This document shows, piece by piece, positions 1-5,301 of a stretch of DNA of 5,866 nt. A model generated the notes under the pieces. That model searched no databases and was not told the origin of the DNA. It saw nothing but the letters and a program-made list of their open reading frames with translations. Each line of letters opens with the position of its first letter. Positions within the stretch are counted from its first letter, which is position 1. Source of the stretch: Syntrophaceae bacterium UBA1062 (GTDB lineage Bacteria; Desulfobacterota; Desulfomonilia; UBA1062); NCBI GenBank assembly GCA_002316295.1, contig DCDF01000077.1:1-5866 (forward strand), written 5' to 3'. The position numbers were made by a program, and so were the translations under genes.

Positions 1-236
1 GGAATGAGCTTTATGATTTCGGGATCAGGGGACGTACCTTTGAGTATGACCGAAGGAAGCCTATACTGCTTGCCGAGAAAGTCGACCAGCTGTTCTTCTG
101 TCAGGTGTCCCAGTTTCACAAGTTGCGAGCCCAGTCTTGTCCCGGAAATTTTCTGAGCCTTCTGGGCTTCGAGAAGCTGTTCCGGGGTAATCAGGGCATT
201 TTTTACCAGTTGATCACCTATCCGTTCATTTGCCAT
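1..236 (-). CDS. pilB: Type IV pilus assembly / type II secretion ATPase PilB-like, N-terminal part only (MshEN domain)
   Basis: The first 78 codons are visible and the gene runs off the left edge. The product begins MANERIGDQLVKNALITPEQ and contains two tandem copies of the pattern R-[IL]-G-x-x-L-V-K-x-x-x-[IL]-T-x-E-Q-L, at residues 5-28 and 34-57, followed by Q57 and L60-P61. This is the N-terminal domain of GspE/PilB/MshE ATPases (T2SSE_N, MshEN), which in MshE and several PilB proteins binds cyclic di-GMP. The family works as a cytoplasmic hexamer that powers pilin polymerisation or type II secretion. The Walker motifs lie outside the window, so PilB rather than GspE or MshE is inference. 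The ATG at 234-236 has an AAGG Shine-Dalgarno about 8 bases upstream. In the first repeat A14 stands where the second has G43. The gene lies downstream of the small gene at 434-787 on the same strand. Confidence 0.82.
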   Translation of the reverse strand, partial: MANERIGDQLVKNALITPEQLLEAQKAQKISGTRLGSQLVKLGHLTEEQLVDFLGKQYRLPSVILKGTSPDPEIIKLI

Positions 237-264
237 AGCGCACCTTGGTTAAGACTATCGGCAT
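226..264 (-). promoter_or_regulatory. Possible 12-codon leader frame with strong ribosome binding site, overlapping the pilB-like start
   Basis: On the minus strand GGAGG sits 7 bases before an ATG at 262-264. This opens a frame of 12 codons (MPIVLTKVRYGK) that ends in TGA at 226-228, just inside the pilB-like gene, whose ATG is at 234-236. The two frames differ by +1. The leader's ribosome binding site is better than that of the ATPase gene itself (AAGG). Termination so close to the next start would suit translational coupling or re-initiation. Nothing in the peptide suggests a function of its own, and the arrangement could be chance or a remnant of an older start. Confidence 0.3.
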
Positions 265-433
265 TTGATCTCCTCCACTTTAACGCAATCCATGCGGCCA
301 CAAACAGGCTTGAATCCTATCTCAGATGGGGAAATCACAGGCTTGGAAAGCAAGCGGCGCAACCCTTTCCCGCACCGGTATCCGGACGCATGGCATGAGG
401 GCTGCAGCAGGTTTTGAAAGGCAGGCATGCGGA

Positions 434-787
434 CTACGAATCGTCCCCGTCCGAGTCACCCTCATGCTTCTTTTTGCGGAATTTTTCAAATGACACTATT
501 TCTCCTGAGCGGGGTTTCTTCCCTCTTTTTTTCGGGGGGTAAGGTTTTTCCGCCCCGGGCTCTTCAACGGGTATGATCTGAACAGGGATATCCTTCATGG
601 TGAATGACGAGCCTTCCAGATATTCCTCGCGCAGGATCCACGTGGTTTCCTGCAGGGGGAAGCTTAAGAAAAGAAGTCGGACTTGATACCAGTGGGGCTT
701 GATATCCGGCGTTATCGCCTCTATGCGTGCATACACGGACGGTTTGTTATCGATGTATATGGCGATCACATCCCCGATTGAACGCAT
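434..787 (-). CDS. Conserved uncharacterised protein, 117 residues, basic acidic-tipped tail
   Basis: I cannot assign a function. The first ~75 residues look like a compact beta-rich domain beginning IGDVIAIYIDNKPSVYARIE, with W33-Y34-Q35-V36, then TWILREEYLEG at 49-59 and FTM at 62-64. This resembles, from memory, a small family of unknown function common in Deltaproteobacteria. The remainder is low complexity: a proline/lysine segment (82-93), a short GEIVSFEKF element (95-103), a lysine cluster and a very acidic end (DSDGDDS). No signal peptide or membrane segment is seen, so it is probably cytoplasmic. The start is uncertain: ATG at 787 is chosen because the conserved-looking part begins four residues later, but no Shine-Dalgarno precedes it. 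ATG at 817 (127 residues) and GTG at 823 (129) are in-frame alternatives. It lies about 200 bases upstream of the pilB-like gene on the same strand and divergent from the HD-GYP gene. Confidence 0.72.
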   Translation of the reverse strand: MRSIGDVIAIYIDNKPSVYARIEAITPDIKPHWYQVRLLFLSFPLQETTWILREEYLEGSSFTMKDIPVQIIPVEEPGAEKPYPPKKRGKKPRSGEIVSFEKFRKKKHEGDSDGDDS

Positions 788-869
788 GAGGCTTGTGTAC
801 CATAACTTCCTCGACATATCCACCCGTTCTTGCAGAGGCGGTGGCGGGCGCCGGGCCGCAAACGCTCTG

Positions 870-898
870 TTGTGCTGTAGCGGAAGTGATGGTATGAG
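870..898 (+). promoter_or_regulatory. Weak sigma-70-like promoter candidate for the HD-GYP regulator gene
   Basis: TTGTGC (870-875) and TATGAG (893-898) are separated by exactly 17 bases and lie about 70 bases before the ATG at 968. They match the consensus hexamers at 3 of 6 and 4 of 6 positions. The site falls in the intergenic stretch shared with the divergent gene at 434-787. The spacing is right but the match is modest, so this is a suggestion only. Confidence 0.25.
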
Positions 899-967
899 AG
901 GAGAAGCCGCGTTCTTGCAGAGAGATTTTATTCAATGTTTTCTGTTATTAAGACGAGAGAGAAAGTA

Positions 968-1936
968 ATGTCAGAAGAGATACTCTTTGTCGATGATGAA
1001 GACCTCATTCTCGATATCGCGGAGGCGATTTTCGAGCAGCAGGGAATCCCTATTCTCACGGCCAGAAGCGGAGAAGAAGCCCTCGACATCATGAAAAAAA
1101 ACGAGGTTGCCGTCGTCGTATCCGACCATCACATGCCGGGCATGATGGGCCTCGAGCTGCTTTCCAGGATAAAAACGATCTCTCCTGACACCGTGAAGAT
1201 ACTCATGACAGGATTTGCCGACCTCGAGACCGCCATGGAGGCCATAAACCGTGCCGAGGTCTTCAGGTTTATCGTAAAGCCCTGGGAGAACACCCAGCTG
1301 GTGAAGCTGGTCCTGGATGCCTTGAGACGGTACCGGCTCATCAAGTCCATAGTGCGGGGCGACGAGTCCACCATGCTTTCACTGGTCCGGGCCCTCGAGC
1401 TCAAGGACCCCTATACCAAGGGTCATTCCGAGCGGGTGGCCGGGTATGCGCTTTCCATAGCCCGGAAGCTCGGACTCTCCCCGGATGTCGTCAAGGCGAT
1501 CCAGTACGGCAGCTGGCTGCATGACTGCGGCAAGATAGGCGTGTCGGAGAATATCCTCAATTATGAGGGCCCTCTCGACGATGCCGAGCTCCATATCGTG
1601 AGAAACCATCCTATATGGGGAGCCGACGTGGCCAGGCAGGCGCGACTTGCCGACACCATCGTGAATATCATTCTTTGCCATCACGAACGCTTCGACGGCA
1701 AAGGCTATCCCGCAGGTCTGAAAAACGGAGACATCCCCCTGGAAGCCAGGATCGTAGCAGTCGCCGATATTTACGATGCACTGACCACCGAGCGCCCCTA
1801 TCGGAACGCATACAGCAGGGACAAAGCCATGGAGATGCTTGTCTCGATGAAGGGGAACATGCTCGACCCCGAACTGGTAGACGCCTTTTCTGCCATACTT
1901 GCCGAAGAGAACAGTTTCTCCGGCGGGCATCAATGA
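968..1936 (+). CDS. Response regulator with HD-GYP output domain (RpfG-like cyclic-di-GMP phosphodiesterase)
   Basis: This is a 322-residue two-domain cytoplasmic signalling protein. Residues 4-120 form a CheY-like receiver with acidic D9/D10, phospho-acceptor D53 in SDHHMPGM, T81 and K104 in KPW. Residues ~130-315 are an HD-GYP domain with H153, the H185-D186 pair in HDCGKIG, K189, H214, H238-H239 in HHERFDGKGYP, and D267 in VADIYDALTTERPYR. All metal-binding positions and the GYP motif are present, so it should hydrolyse cyclic di-GMP to pGpG or GMP. Phosphorylation by an unseen histidine kinase presumably controls it. The ATG at 968 is preferred because MSEEILFVDDE is the normal receiver N-terminus; an in-frame ATG at 935 would add 11 unlikely residues. 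The ribosome binding site (GAGAG) is weak. It is divergent from the 117-residue gene and the pilB-like gene, whose MshEN domain may sense the same nucleotide. Confidence 0.93.
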   Translation: MSEEILFVDDEDLILDIAEAIFEQQGIPILTARSGEEALDIMKKNEVAVVVSDHHMPGMMGLELLSRIKTISPDTVKILMTGFADLETAMEAINRAEVFRFIVKPWENTQLVKLVLDALRRYRLIKSIVRGDESTMLSLVRALELKDPYTKGHSERVAGYALSIARKLGLSPDVVKAIQYGSWLHDCGKIGVSENILNYEGPLDDAELHIVRNHPIWGADVARQARLADTIVNIILCHHERFDGKGYPAGLKNGDIPLEARIVAVADIYDALTTERPYRNAYSRDKAMEMLVSMKGNMLDPELVDAFSAILAEENSFSGGHQ

Positions 1937-2210
1937 TGCCGGGAAAGGCATCTTTCATAGCTCGGACATGCATCGTTTCAGCGCCCGTTCCATCTCTTCA
2001 GATGCAGCTCGAGTTCATGGTTGTCTCCACCGGTCTTGTTCGAGCCTCAACCACCTCCCAATCGCAGAAATTCGATAGGCCGACTCGGCACCGCCGGACC
2101 TGAGTTCTAATGTCCCTTTTCGCATCTTGAACAATATTCGAGACAAACGGACAAATCATATATCGTAAAAGAGCTTCAGAGAAGCGAAATAGGAATGGAG
2201 CCTACCGGGG
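1937..2210. other. Intergenic stretch without a convincing gene
   Basis: Between the HD-GYP stop and the tRNA terminator I see no RNA gene and no protein frame with both a ribosome binding site and protein-like sequence. A 6-bp hairpin (GATGCC/GGCATC, 1935-1952) with a short TTT tail overlaps the HD-GYP stop and could be a weak terminator. Short frames on both strands (1933-2103 plus, 2015-2125 minus) stay open but look like chance or a non-coding repeat. The stretch from about 2120 to 2200 is more AT-rich than its surroundings. Confidence 0.55.
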
Positions 2211-2248
2211 AGAAAAGGAAAGCCCGGAGGACCATGGGTGCTCCGGGC
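2211..2248 (-). terminator. Intrinsic terminator of the tRNA-Lys/tRNA-Glu unit
   Basis: On the minus strand an 8-bp GC-rich stem (GCCCGGAG pairing with CTCCGGGC, 2222-2229 and 2241-2248, 11-base loop) is followed at once by TTTTCCTTTTCT. It begins 12 bases past the 3' end of tRNA-Glu, in the right place and orientation to end the tRNA transcript. Confidence 0.75.
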
Positions 2249-2260
2249 CGACCGATCATA

Positions 2261-2335
2261 CGTCCCCAAGGGGATTTGAACCCCTGCTGCCGGCGTGAAA
2301 GGCCGGTGTCCTGGGCCTAGCTAGACGATGGGGAC
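2261..2335 (-). tRNA. tRNA-Glu (anticodon TTC)
   Basis: A full cloverleaf can be drawn. The acceptor stem is GTCCCCA/TGGGGAC with discriminator G. The anticodon stem CCGGC/GCCGG encloses loop CTTTCAC, with anticodon TTC at 2297-2299. The T arm is AGGGG/CCCCT with loop TTCAAAT. The D loop (TAGCTAGGCCCA) is two bases longer than in many bacterial tRNA-Glu genes but still plausible. No CCA is encoded (TAT follows the discriminator), so the end must be added by tRNA nucleotidyltransferase. It follows tRNA-Lys after a 6-base spacer and precedes the terminator at 2211-2248, so the two are probably cut from one precursor. Confidence 0.96.
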
Positions 2336-2341
2336 ACACAG

Positions 2342-2414
2342 TGAGCCAGGAGGGACTCGAACCCTCGGCCACCGGATTAAAAGTCCGATGCTCTACCGAC
2401 TGAGCTACTGGCTC
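2342..2414 (-). tRNA. tRNA-Lys (anticodon TTT)
   Basis: The sequence folds as a standard 73-base tRNA. The acceptor stem is GAGCCAG/CTGGCTC with discriminator A. The D arm is GCTCAGTCGGTAGAGC. The anticodon loop is CTTTTAA with anticodon TTT at 2379-2381. The T arm is GAGGG/CCCTC with loop TTCGAGT. No CCA is encoded. It is the first gene of a two-tRNA unit with tRNA-Glu, and its 5' end lies close to a possible promoter at 2425-2453. Confidence 0.97.
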
Positions 2415-2424
2415 AATTTGCCCC

Positions 2425-2453
2425 CCTATCTCACGGATGGGTAAAAATATCAA
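2425..2453 (-). promoter_or_regulatory. Candidate promoter of the tRNA-Lys/tRNA-Glu unit
   Basis: On the minus strand TTGATA (2448-2453) and GATAGG (2425-2430) are separated by 17 bases. The -35 element is good (5 of 6) and the -10 element poor (3 of 6). Transcription would start only a few bases before tRNA-Lys, followed by a G-rich stretch. An AT-rich block at 2501-2520 is an alternative origin of the transcript. Confidence 0.3.
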
Positions 2454-2479
2454 GGGCAAAAAGGGGTGAAATCCAAGAG

Positions 2480-2511
2480 GTGACGTTATTAATTCCTTGA
2501 TAAGATATAAT
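2480..2511 (+). promoter_or_regulatory. Candidate promoter for the small membrane protein gene
   Basis: A perfect TATAAT lies at 2506-2511 in an AT-rich block, about 64 bases before the ATG at 2575. The best upstream element, GTGACG at 2480-2485, is 20 bases away, longer than the usual 17. There is no TG extension of the -10 box. The promoter would be back to back with that of the tRNA unit. Confidence 0.35.
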
Positions 2512-2574
2512 AAATAAGAATCGCCGTCTCTCCAGTATTTTATAAGAACACGTTGTGTGATATACATATGACTC

Positions 2575-2793
2575 ATGATATGGATATGCCTGTTCATTCC
2601 TCTGTGCATCTGGCTCGGCATCGTCGTCATCTCACCCCTGAATATCTACACCACGGGGGGGATCGCAATCACCGCCTTCATATACCTGCTCATCGAGCTT
2701 CGTCAGGTTTCCCGCGACAGGAACAGGTCCCGGCTCCCTCTATGGGTCATGTTCCTGATGCTCGCTTCTGTGGTTTTCGGAATGGTGTGGTAA
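2575..2793 (+). CDS. Small three-helix membrane protein of unknown function (72 residues)
   Basis: The protein is almost wholly hydrophobic. Membrane segments are visible at about 2-20, 28-41 and 55-71, with a strongly basic loop between the last two (R43, R47, R49, R51, R53). By the positive-inside rule that loop and the N-terminus face the cytoplasm. There is no signal-peptidase site and no catalytic motif, and I do not recognise a family. An in-frame TGA at 2569-2571 fixes the ATG at 2575 as the first possible start, but no clear Shine-Dalgarno precedes it. Evidence that it is real comes from its membrane-like amino-acid pattern, a TATAAT box upstream and a strong terminator starting 8 bases after the stop. 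It stands alone between the divergent tRNA unit and the convergent lysC-cimA unit. Confidence 0.7.
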   Translation: MIWICLFIPLCIWLGIVVISPLNIYTTGGIAITAFIYLLIELRQVSRDRNRSRLPLWVMFLMLASVVFGMVW

Positions 2794-2800
2794 GAATGTC

Positions 2801-2833
2801 AAAAGGAGAGGGGGCGACCCCTCTCCTTTTTAT
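2801..2833. terminator. Strong intrinsic terminator between convergent genes, probably bidirectional
   Basis: A perfect 13-bp stem (2801-2813 pairing with 2818-2830) is closed by a GCGA tetraloop of the GNRA type. It starts with AAAA and ends with TTTTTATT, so it is a textbook terminator for the membrane protein gene on the plus strand. Read on the minus strand it also ends in TTTT, and it lies about 30 bases past the stop of the gene at 2862-3140, so it can serve the lysC-cimA transcript too. Confidence 0.88.
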
Positions 2834-2861
2834 TCGGGAATAATTTCCGGATATCCTTGGG

Positions 2862-3140
2862 CTACATGTCGTCCTGGTAGAAAAAGTCGTAGATCTTGCA
2901 TACCTTGATCCCCTGAATCGAGAAATAGAGCTCGTCTCCACGCTCTACGCCCTTGACCTCCGCGAGCCCGGATTCCTGGGCCTGGAAGATTTTAGTATTG
3001 CCGAAGTCGAAGATTGGCAAGATCTTTGAGGTGAAGGTCCAGATAGTTCCATCATCGGACATGGTCGAGATGATATACTCGCCCCGAGACATCCACTTTT
3101 TCAGCCCCTGGAACTCTAACTTACTGTTATCACTGTGCAT
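2862..3140 (-). CDS. Uncharacterised 92-residue protein downstream of cimA
   Basis: I do not recognise a family. The protein is soluble, with no signal peptide or membrane segment. Alternating hydrophobic and polar residues (EYIISTMSDDGTIWTFTSKI at 21-40, KIFQAQESGLAEVKGVE at 50-66, ELYFSIQGIKVCKIYDFF at 70-87) suggest a small beta-barrel or beta-sandwich, ending in an acidic QDDM. One cysteine is present (C81). The ATG at 3138-3140 is chosen because AAGGGG lies about 7 bases before it. An in-frame ATG at 3171-3173 would add 11 residues, but its AGAGG directly abuts the start codon. It lies 90 bases after cimA on the same strand with no terminator between, so it may share the lysC-cimA transcript. 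That does not by itself imply a role in amino-acid synthesis. Confidence 0.68.
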   Translation of the reverse strand: MHSDNSKLEFQGLKKWMSRGEYIISTMSDDGTIWTFTSKILPIFDFGNTKIFQAQESGLAEVKGVERGDELYFSIQGIKVCKIYDFFYQDDM

Positions 3141-3230
3141 CTGGTGCCCCTTCCCCTCTGGAATCTGCTTCATCCTCTGAGGTACTTATCGGTAGGAGAA
3201 GAACGGGTCTTGACTGGAATGAATTTTTGC

Positions 3231-4817
3231 CTATAACCGCTTGGAATCCTTGTAGAGCTTGTAGTCCATGCTGTCTACGAGTGCCATCCATGAGGCTTCG
3301 ATGATATTCGACGACACCCCTACCGTGTTCCAATGATCCTTCTTGTCGCCGGATTCTATGAGAACGCGAACCACGGATTCGGTTCCCGTCCGCGAAGAGA
3401 TGACGCGGACTTTATAATCCAGGAGCTTGACGTCCTCGATGCTCGGATAAAACTTCTGAAGGGCCTTGCGCAGCGCACGGTCCAGTGCGTTCACCGGGCC
3501 GTTCCCCATGGCGGCGGTATGTTCGATGTTGCCGTCCACCTCGATCATGATAGTCGCTTCGGACATGGGATCGGTGTCGTCGCTCCGCCTTTCGGTATTG
3601 ACCCTGAACCCTCTCAGCTTGAAAAACCGGACATGCATCCCCATGGCCTTGTTCATGAGCAGCTCCAAAGATGCATCCGCTCCTTCGAACTGGAACCCGC
3701 AGTTTTCGAGATCCTTGATAATCTTAACGATTTCAGCGGCGGTAGTATCGTCCTTTGCCAGATCGAGGTTGAACTCCCGCGCCTTGTAAAGAATGTTGCT
3801 CTTGCCCGATTGTTCTGATACCAGGACTCGACGCTGGTTTCCCACCAGGGCGGGATCGATGTGCTCATACGTTGCAGGATCTCCGATCACCGCACTGACA
3901 TGAACTCCCCCCTTGTGGGCAAAGGCCGATTTCCCGACATACGGCTGATGACTGTTGTGCGAGAGGTTACCGATATCGTTCACGAAATGCGAGATATCGT
4001 TGAGCAGGTGCATGCTCTCGCGGGGTATGGTCTCAAGGCCCAGCTTCAGGCTTATATTCGGAATGATGGAACACAGGTTTGCATTGCCGCAGCGCTCGCC
4101 GAGCCCGTTGATGGTTCCCTGAACATGGGTGGCGCCGCAGCGTACCGCCATAATGGTGTTCGCCACAGCGAGGTCGCTGTCGTTATGGCAGTGGATCCCC
4201 AGGGATGAGGAGACATTCTCCTTGAGAAATCCAACGATATCGGCGACTTCTGAAGGAAGGCTTCCCCCGTTGGTATCACAGAGCACCAGACGGTGAGCAC
4301 CGCCTTCGGCGGCGGATCTCAGCACAGCAAGCGCATACTCACGGTTTCTCTTGAATCCGTCGAAAAAATGCTCGGCATCGAAGAAGACAAGGGGGAAATG
4401 GTTTCTGAGATAGCGAACGGTCTCGCTGATGATCCGAAGGTTTTCATCCAGAGAGCATCCCAGTCCCCCCTGACCCTGGACATGGACATCCCACGACTTG
4501 CCGAAGATCGTGACCCCACCGGGCTGTGCATTGACCAGACACTGGATCATCCTGTCTTTTTCAGGAGAGGTTCCCGGCTTGCATGTGCTCCCGAAGGCGA
4601 AAATCCTTGCACGTTTGAGACGGAGTCCTCCTGTCATCTCGAACAGGCGGTCATCCTTGGGATTGGCTCCGGGCCACCCGGCTTCAATGAAATCAACCCC
4701 GAGCTGATCGAGCTTCAGGACGATGTCGCGCTTGTCTTCAAGGGAAAAATTTACCTCTCCCGACTGCGCGCCGTCCCTGAGAGTGGTGTCGTATATCTCA
4801 ATTTTCTTCAATGGCAC
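3231..4817 (-). CDS. cimA: (R)-citramalate synthase
   Basis: This 528-residue enzyme condenses pyruvate with acetyl-CoA to (R)-citramalate, the first step of isoleucine synthesis that bypasses threonine. The catalytic TIM barrel starts at IYDTTLRDGAQ (8-18; D10, R14, D15) and has GWPGANPKD at 47-55, typical of the CimA branch rather than LeuA. It continues with the metal site H209-x-H211-N212 and GTINGLGERCGNANL at 234-248. A linker with FAHKGGVHVSAV (299-310) leads to a LeuA-type allosteric domain (~390-525), which in relatives binds isoleucine. Length fits the family. The start is taken as GTG at 4815-4817 with AAGG six bases upstream, giving a normal N-terminus; a start at 4886 would add residues that are only lysC read in another frame. 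The gene overlaps the lysC end by 20 bases, suggesting translational coupling. Confidence 0.93.
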   Translation of the reverse strand: MPLKKIEIYDTTLRDGAQSGEVNFSLEDKRDIVLKLDQLGVDFIEAGWPGANPKDDRLFEMTGGLRLKRARIFAFGSTCKPGTSPEKDRMIQCLVNAQPGGVTIFGKSWDVHVQGQGGLGCSLDENLRIISETVRYLRNHFPLVFFDAEHFFDGFKRNREYALAVLRSAAEGGAHRLVLCDTNGGSLPSEVADIVGFLKENVSSSLGIHCHNDSDLAVANTIMAVRCGATHVQGTINGLGERCGNANLCSIIPNISLKLGLETIPRESMHLLNDISHFVNDIGNLSHNSHQPYVGKSAFAHKGGVHVSAVIGDPATYEHIDPALVGNQRRVLVSEQSGKSNILYKAREFNLDLAKDDTTAAEIVKIIKDLENCGFQFEGADASLELLMNKAMGMHVRFFKLRGFRVNTERRSDDTDPMSEATIMIEVDGNIEHTAAMGNGPVNALDRALRKALQKFYPSIEDVKLLDYKVRVISSRTGTESVVRVLIESGDKKDHWNTVGVSSNIIEASWMALVDSMDYKLYKDSKRL

Positions 4818-5301
4818 TCCCGACCTTATCCAGTTCGAAGATATCATGGAGAACCCGAACGCCCAACTCCAGAAATTTCTCATCAATGACGCACGAGGTT
4901 TTTATCTCAGACGTGGAGATCATCATGATGTTGATTCCCACCGAGGAGAGCGCCTCGAACATCCGGGCTGCAACTCCGGCGTGAGAACGCATGCCCACTC
5001 CAACGATAGAAAGCTTTGCGATGGTGGTATCGCCTACGACGTCTCTCGCGCCGAAATCGGGCGCCTTTTTCGTCGTGATCTCCATGGCCTTGTCATAATC
5101 AGTCTTGGTGACCGTAAAGCTCAAATCTGCATACTTGCCGTCCGTGGAGGTGTTCTGGATGATCATGTCCACATTGATGTTCTCGTCGGCCAGGGCGTTG
5201 AAAATGGTTGCAGCCACTCCCGGCCTGTCCTGCACTCCCAGGATAGTGATCCGCGCTTCGTTTCGGTCATAGGTGATGCCGGATACCACTTCCTTTTCCA
5301 T
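4798..5301 (-). CDS. Probable nested lysC beta product: regulatory ACT-domain subunit of aspartate kinase (167 residues)
   Basis: Within lysC an in-frame ATG at 5299-5301 is preceded by GGAGG (5310-5314) at a spacing of 8 bases. The product would start MEKEVVSGITYDRNEARITI and contain both ACT domains but no kinase domain. In Bacillus subtilis and Corynebacterium glutamicum the lysC gene makes an alpha2-beta2 enzyme whose beta chain starts at the equivalent point; from memory the C. glutamicum chain begins MEEAVLTGVATDKSEAKVTV and is about 170 residues long. The match of position, size and ribosome binding site makes separate translation likely here. The beta chain completes the effector-binding interface, with the ACT dimers binding lysine and/or threonine. 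That it is made in this organism is inference from sequence. Confidence 0.65.
   Translation of the reverse strand: MEKEVVSGITYDRNEARITILGVQDRPGVAATIFNALADENINVDMIIQNTSTDGKYADLSFTVTKTDYDKAMEITTKKAPDFGARDVVGDTTIAKLSIVGVGMRSHAGVAARMFEALSSVGINIMMISTSEIKTSCVIDEKFLELGVRVLHDIFELDKVGSAIEEN

Noticed and set aside
284..304. Sigma-54-like element (TGG...TTGC) on the minus strand before the pilB-like gene
   Set aside because: The GG and GC pairs are 11 bases apart instead of the required 10, and the rest of the consensus is poor.
935..967. Upstream ATG adding 11 residues to the HD-GYP regulator
   Set aside because: Receiver domains start a few residues before the DD pair, as given by the ATG at 968; the extra residues have no domain support.
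1935..1956. Hairpin GATGCC/GGCATC followed by TTT at the end of the HD-GYP gene
   Set aside because: A 6-bp stem with a 3-base T run is too weak to call as a terminator with confidence.
2075..2100. Minus-strand stretch reading GGTGCCGAGTCGGCC, reminiscent of the tail of Cas9 tracrRNA
   Set aside because: Only a short partial likeness. There is no anti-repeat, no T-run terminator, no repeat array and no cas gene in the window.
2211..2414. tRNA 3' ends as an integration site for a mobile element
   Set aside because: No repeated copy of either tRNA 3' end, no integrase and no change of gene type is seen on either side within the window.
2256..2630. Minus-strand 124-codon open frame across the tRNA genes
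   Set aside because: It reads through both tRNAs and their promoter region; the tRNA cloverleaves explain the sequence.
3333..4208. Several plus-strand open frames opposite cimA
   Set aside because: Antisense shadows of a clearly identified enzyme gene, without ribosome binding sites or recognisable domains.
4818..4886. Upstream start adding 23 residues to CimA
   Set aside because: The extra stretch lies wholly in the lysC coding sequence in another frame, and the family N-terminus begins at the GTG at 4817.
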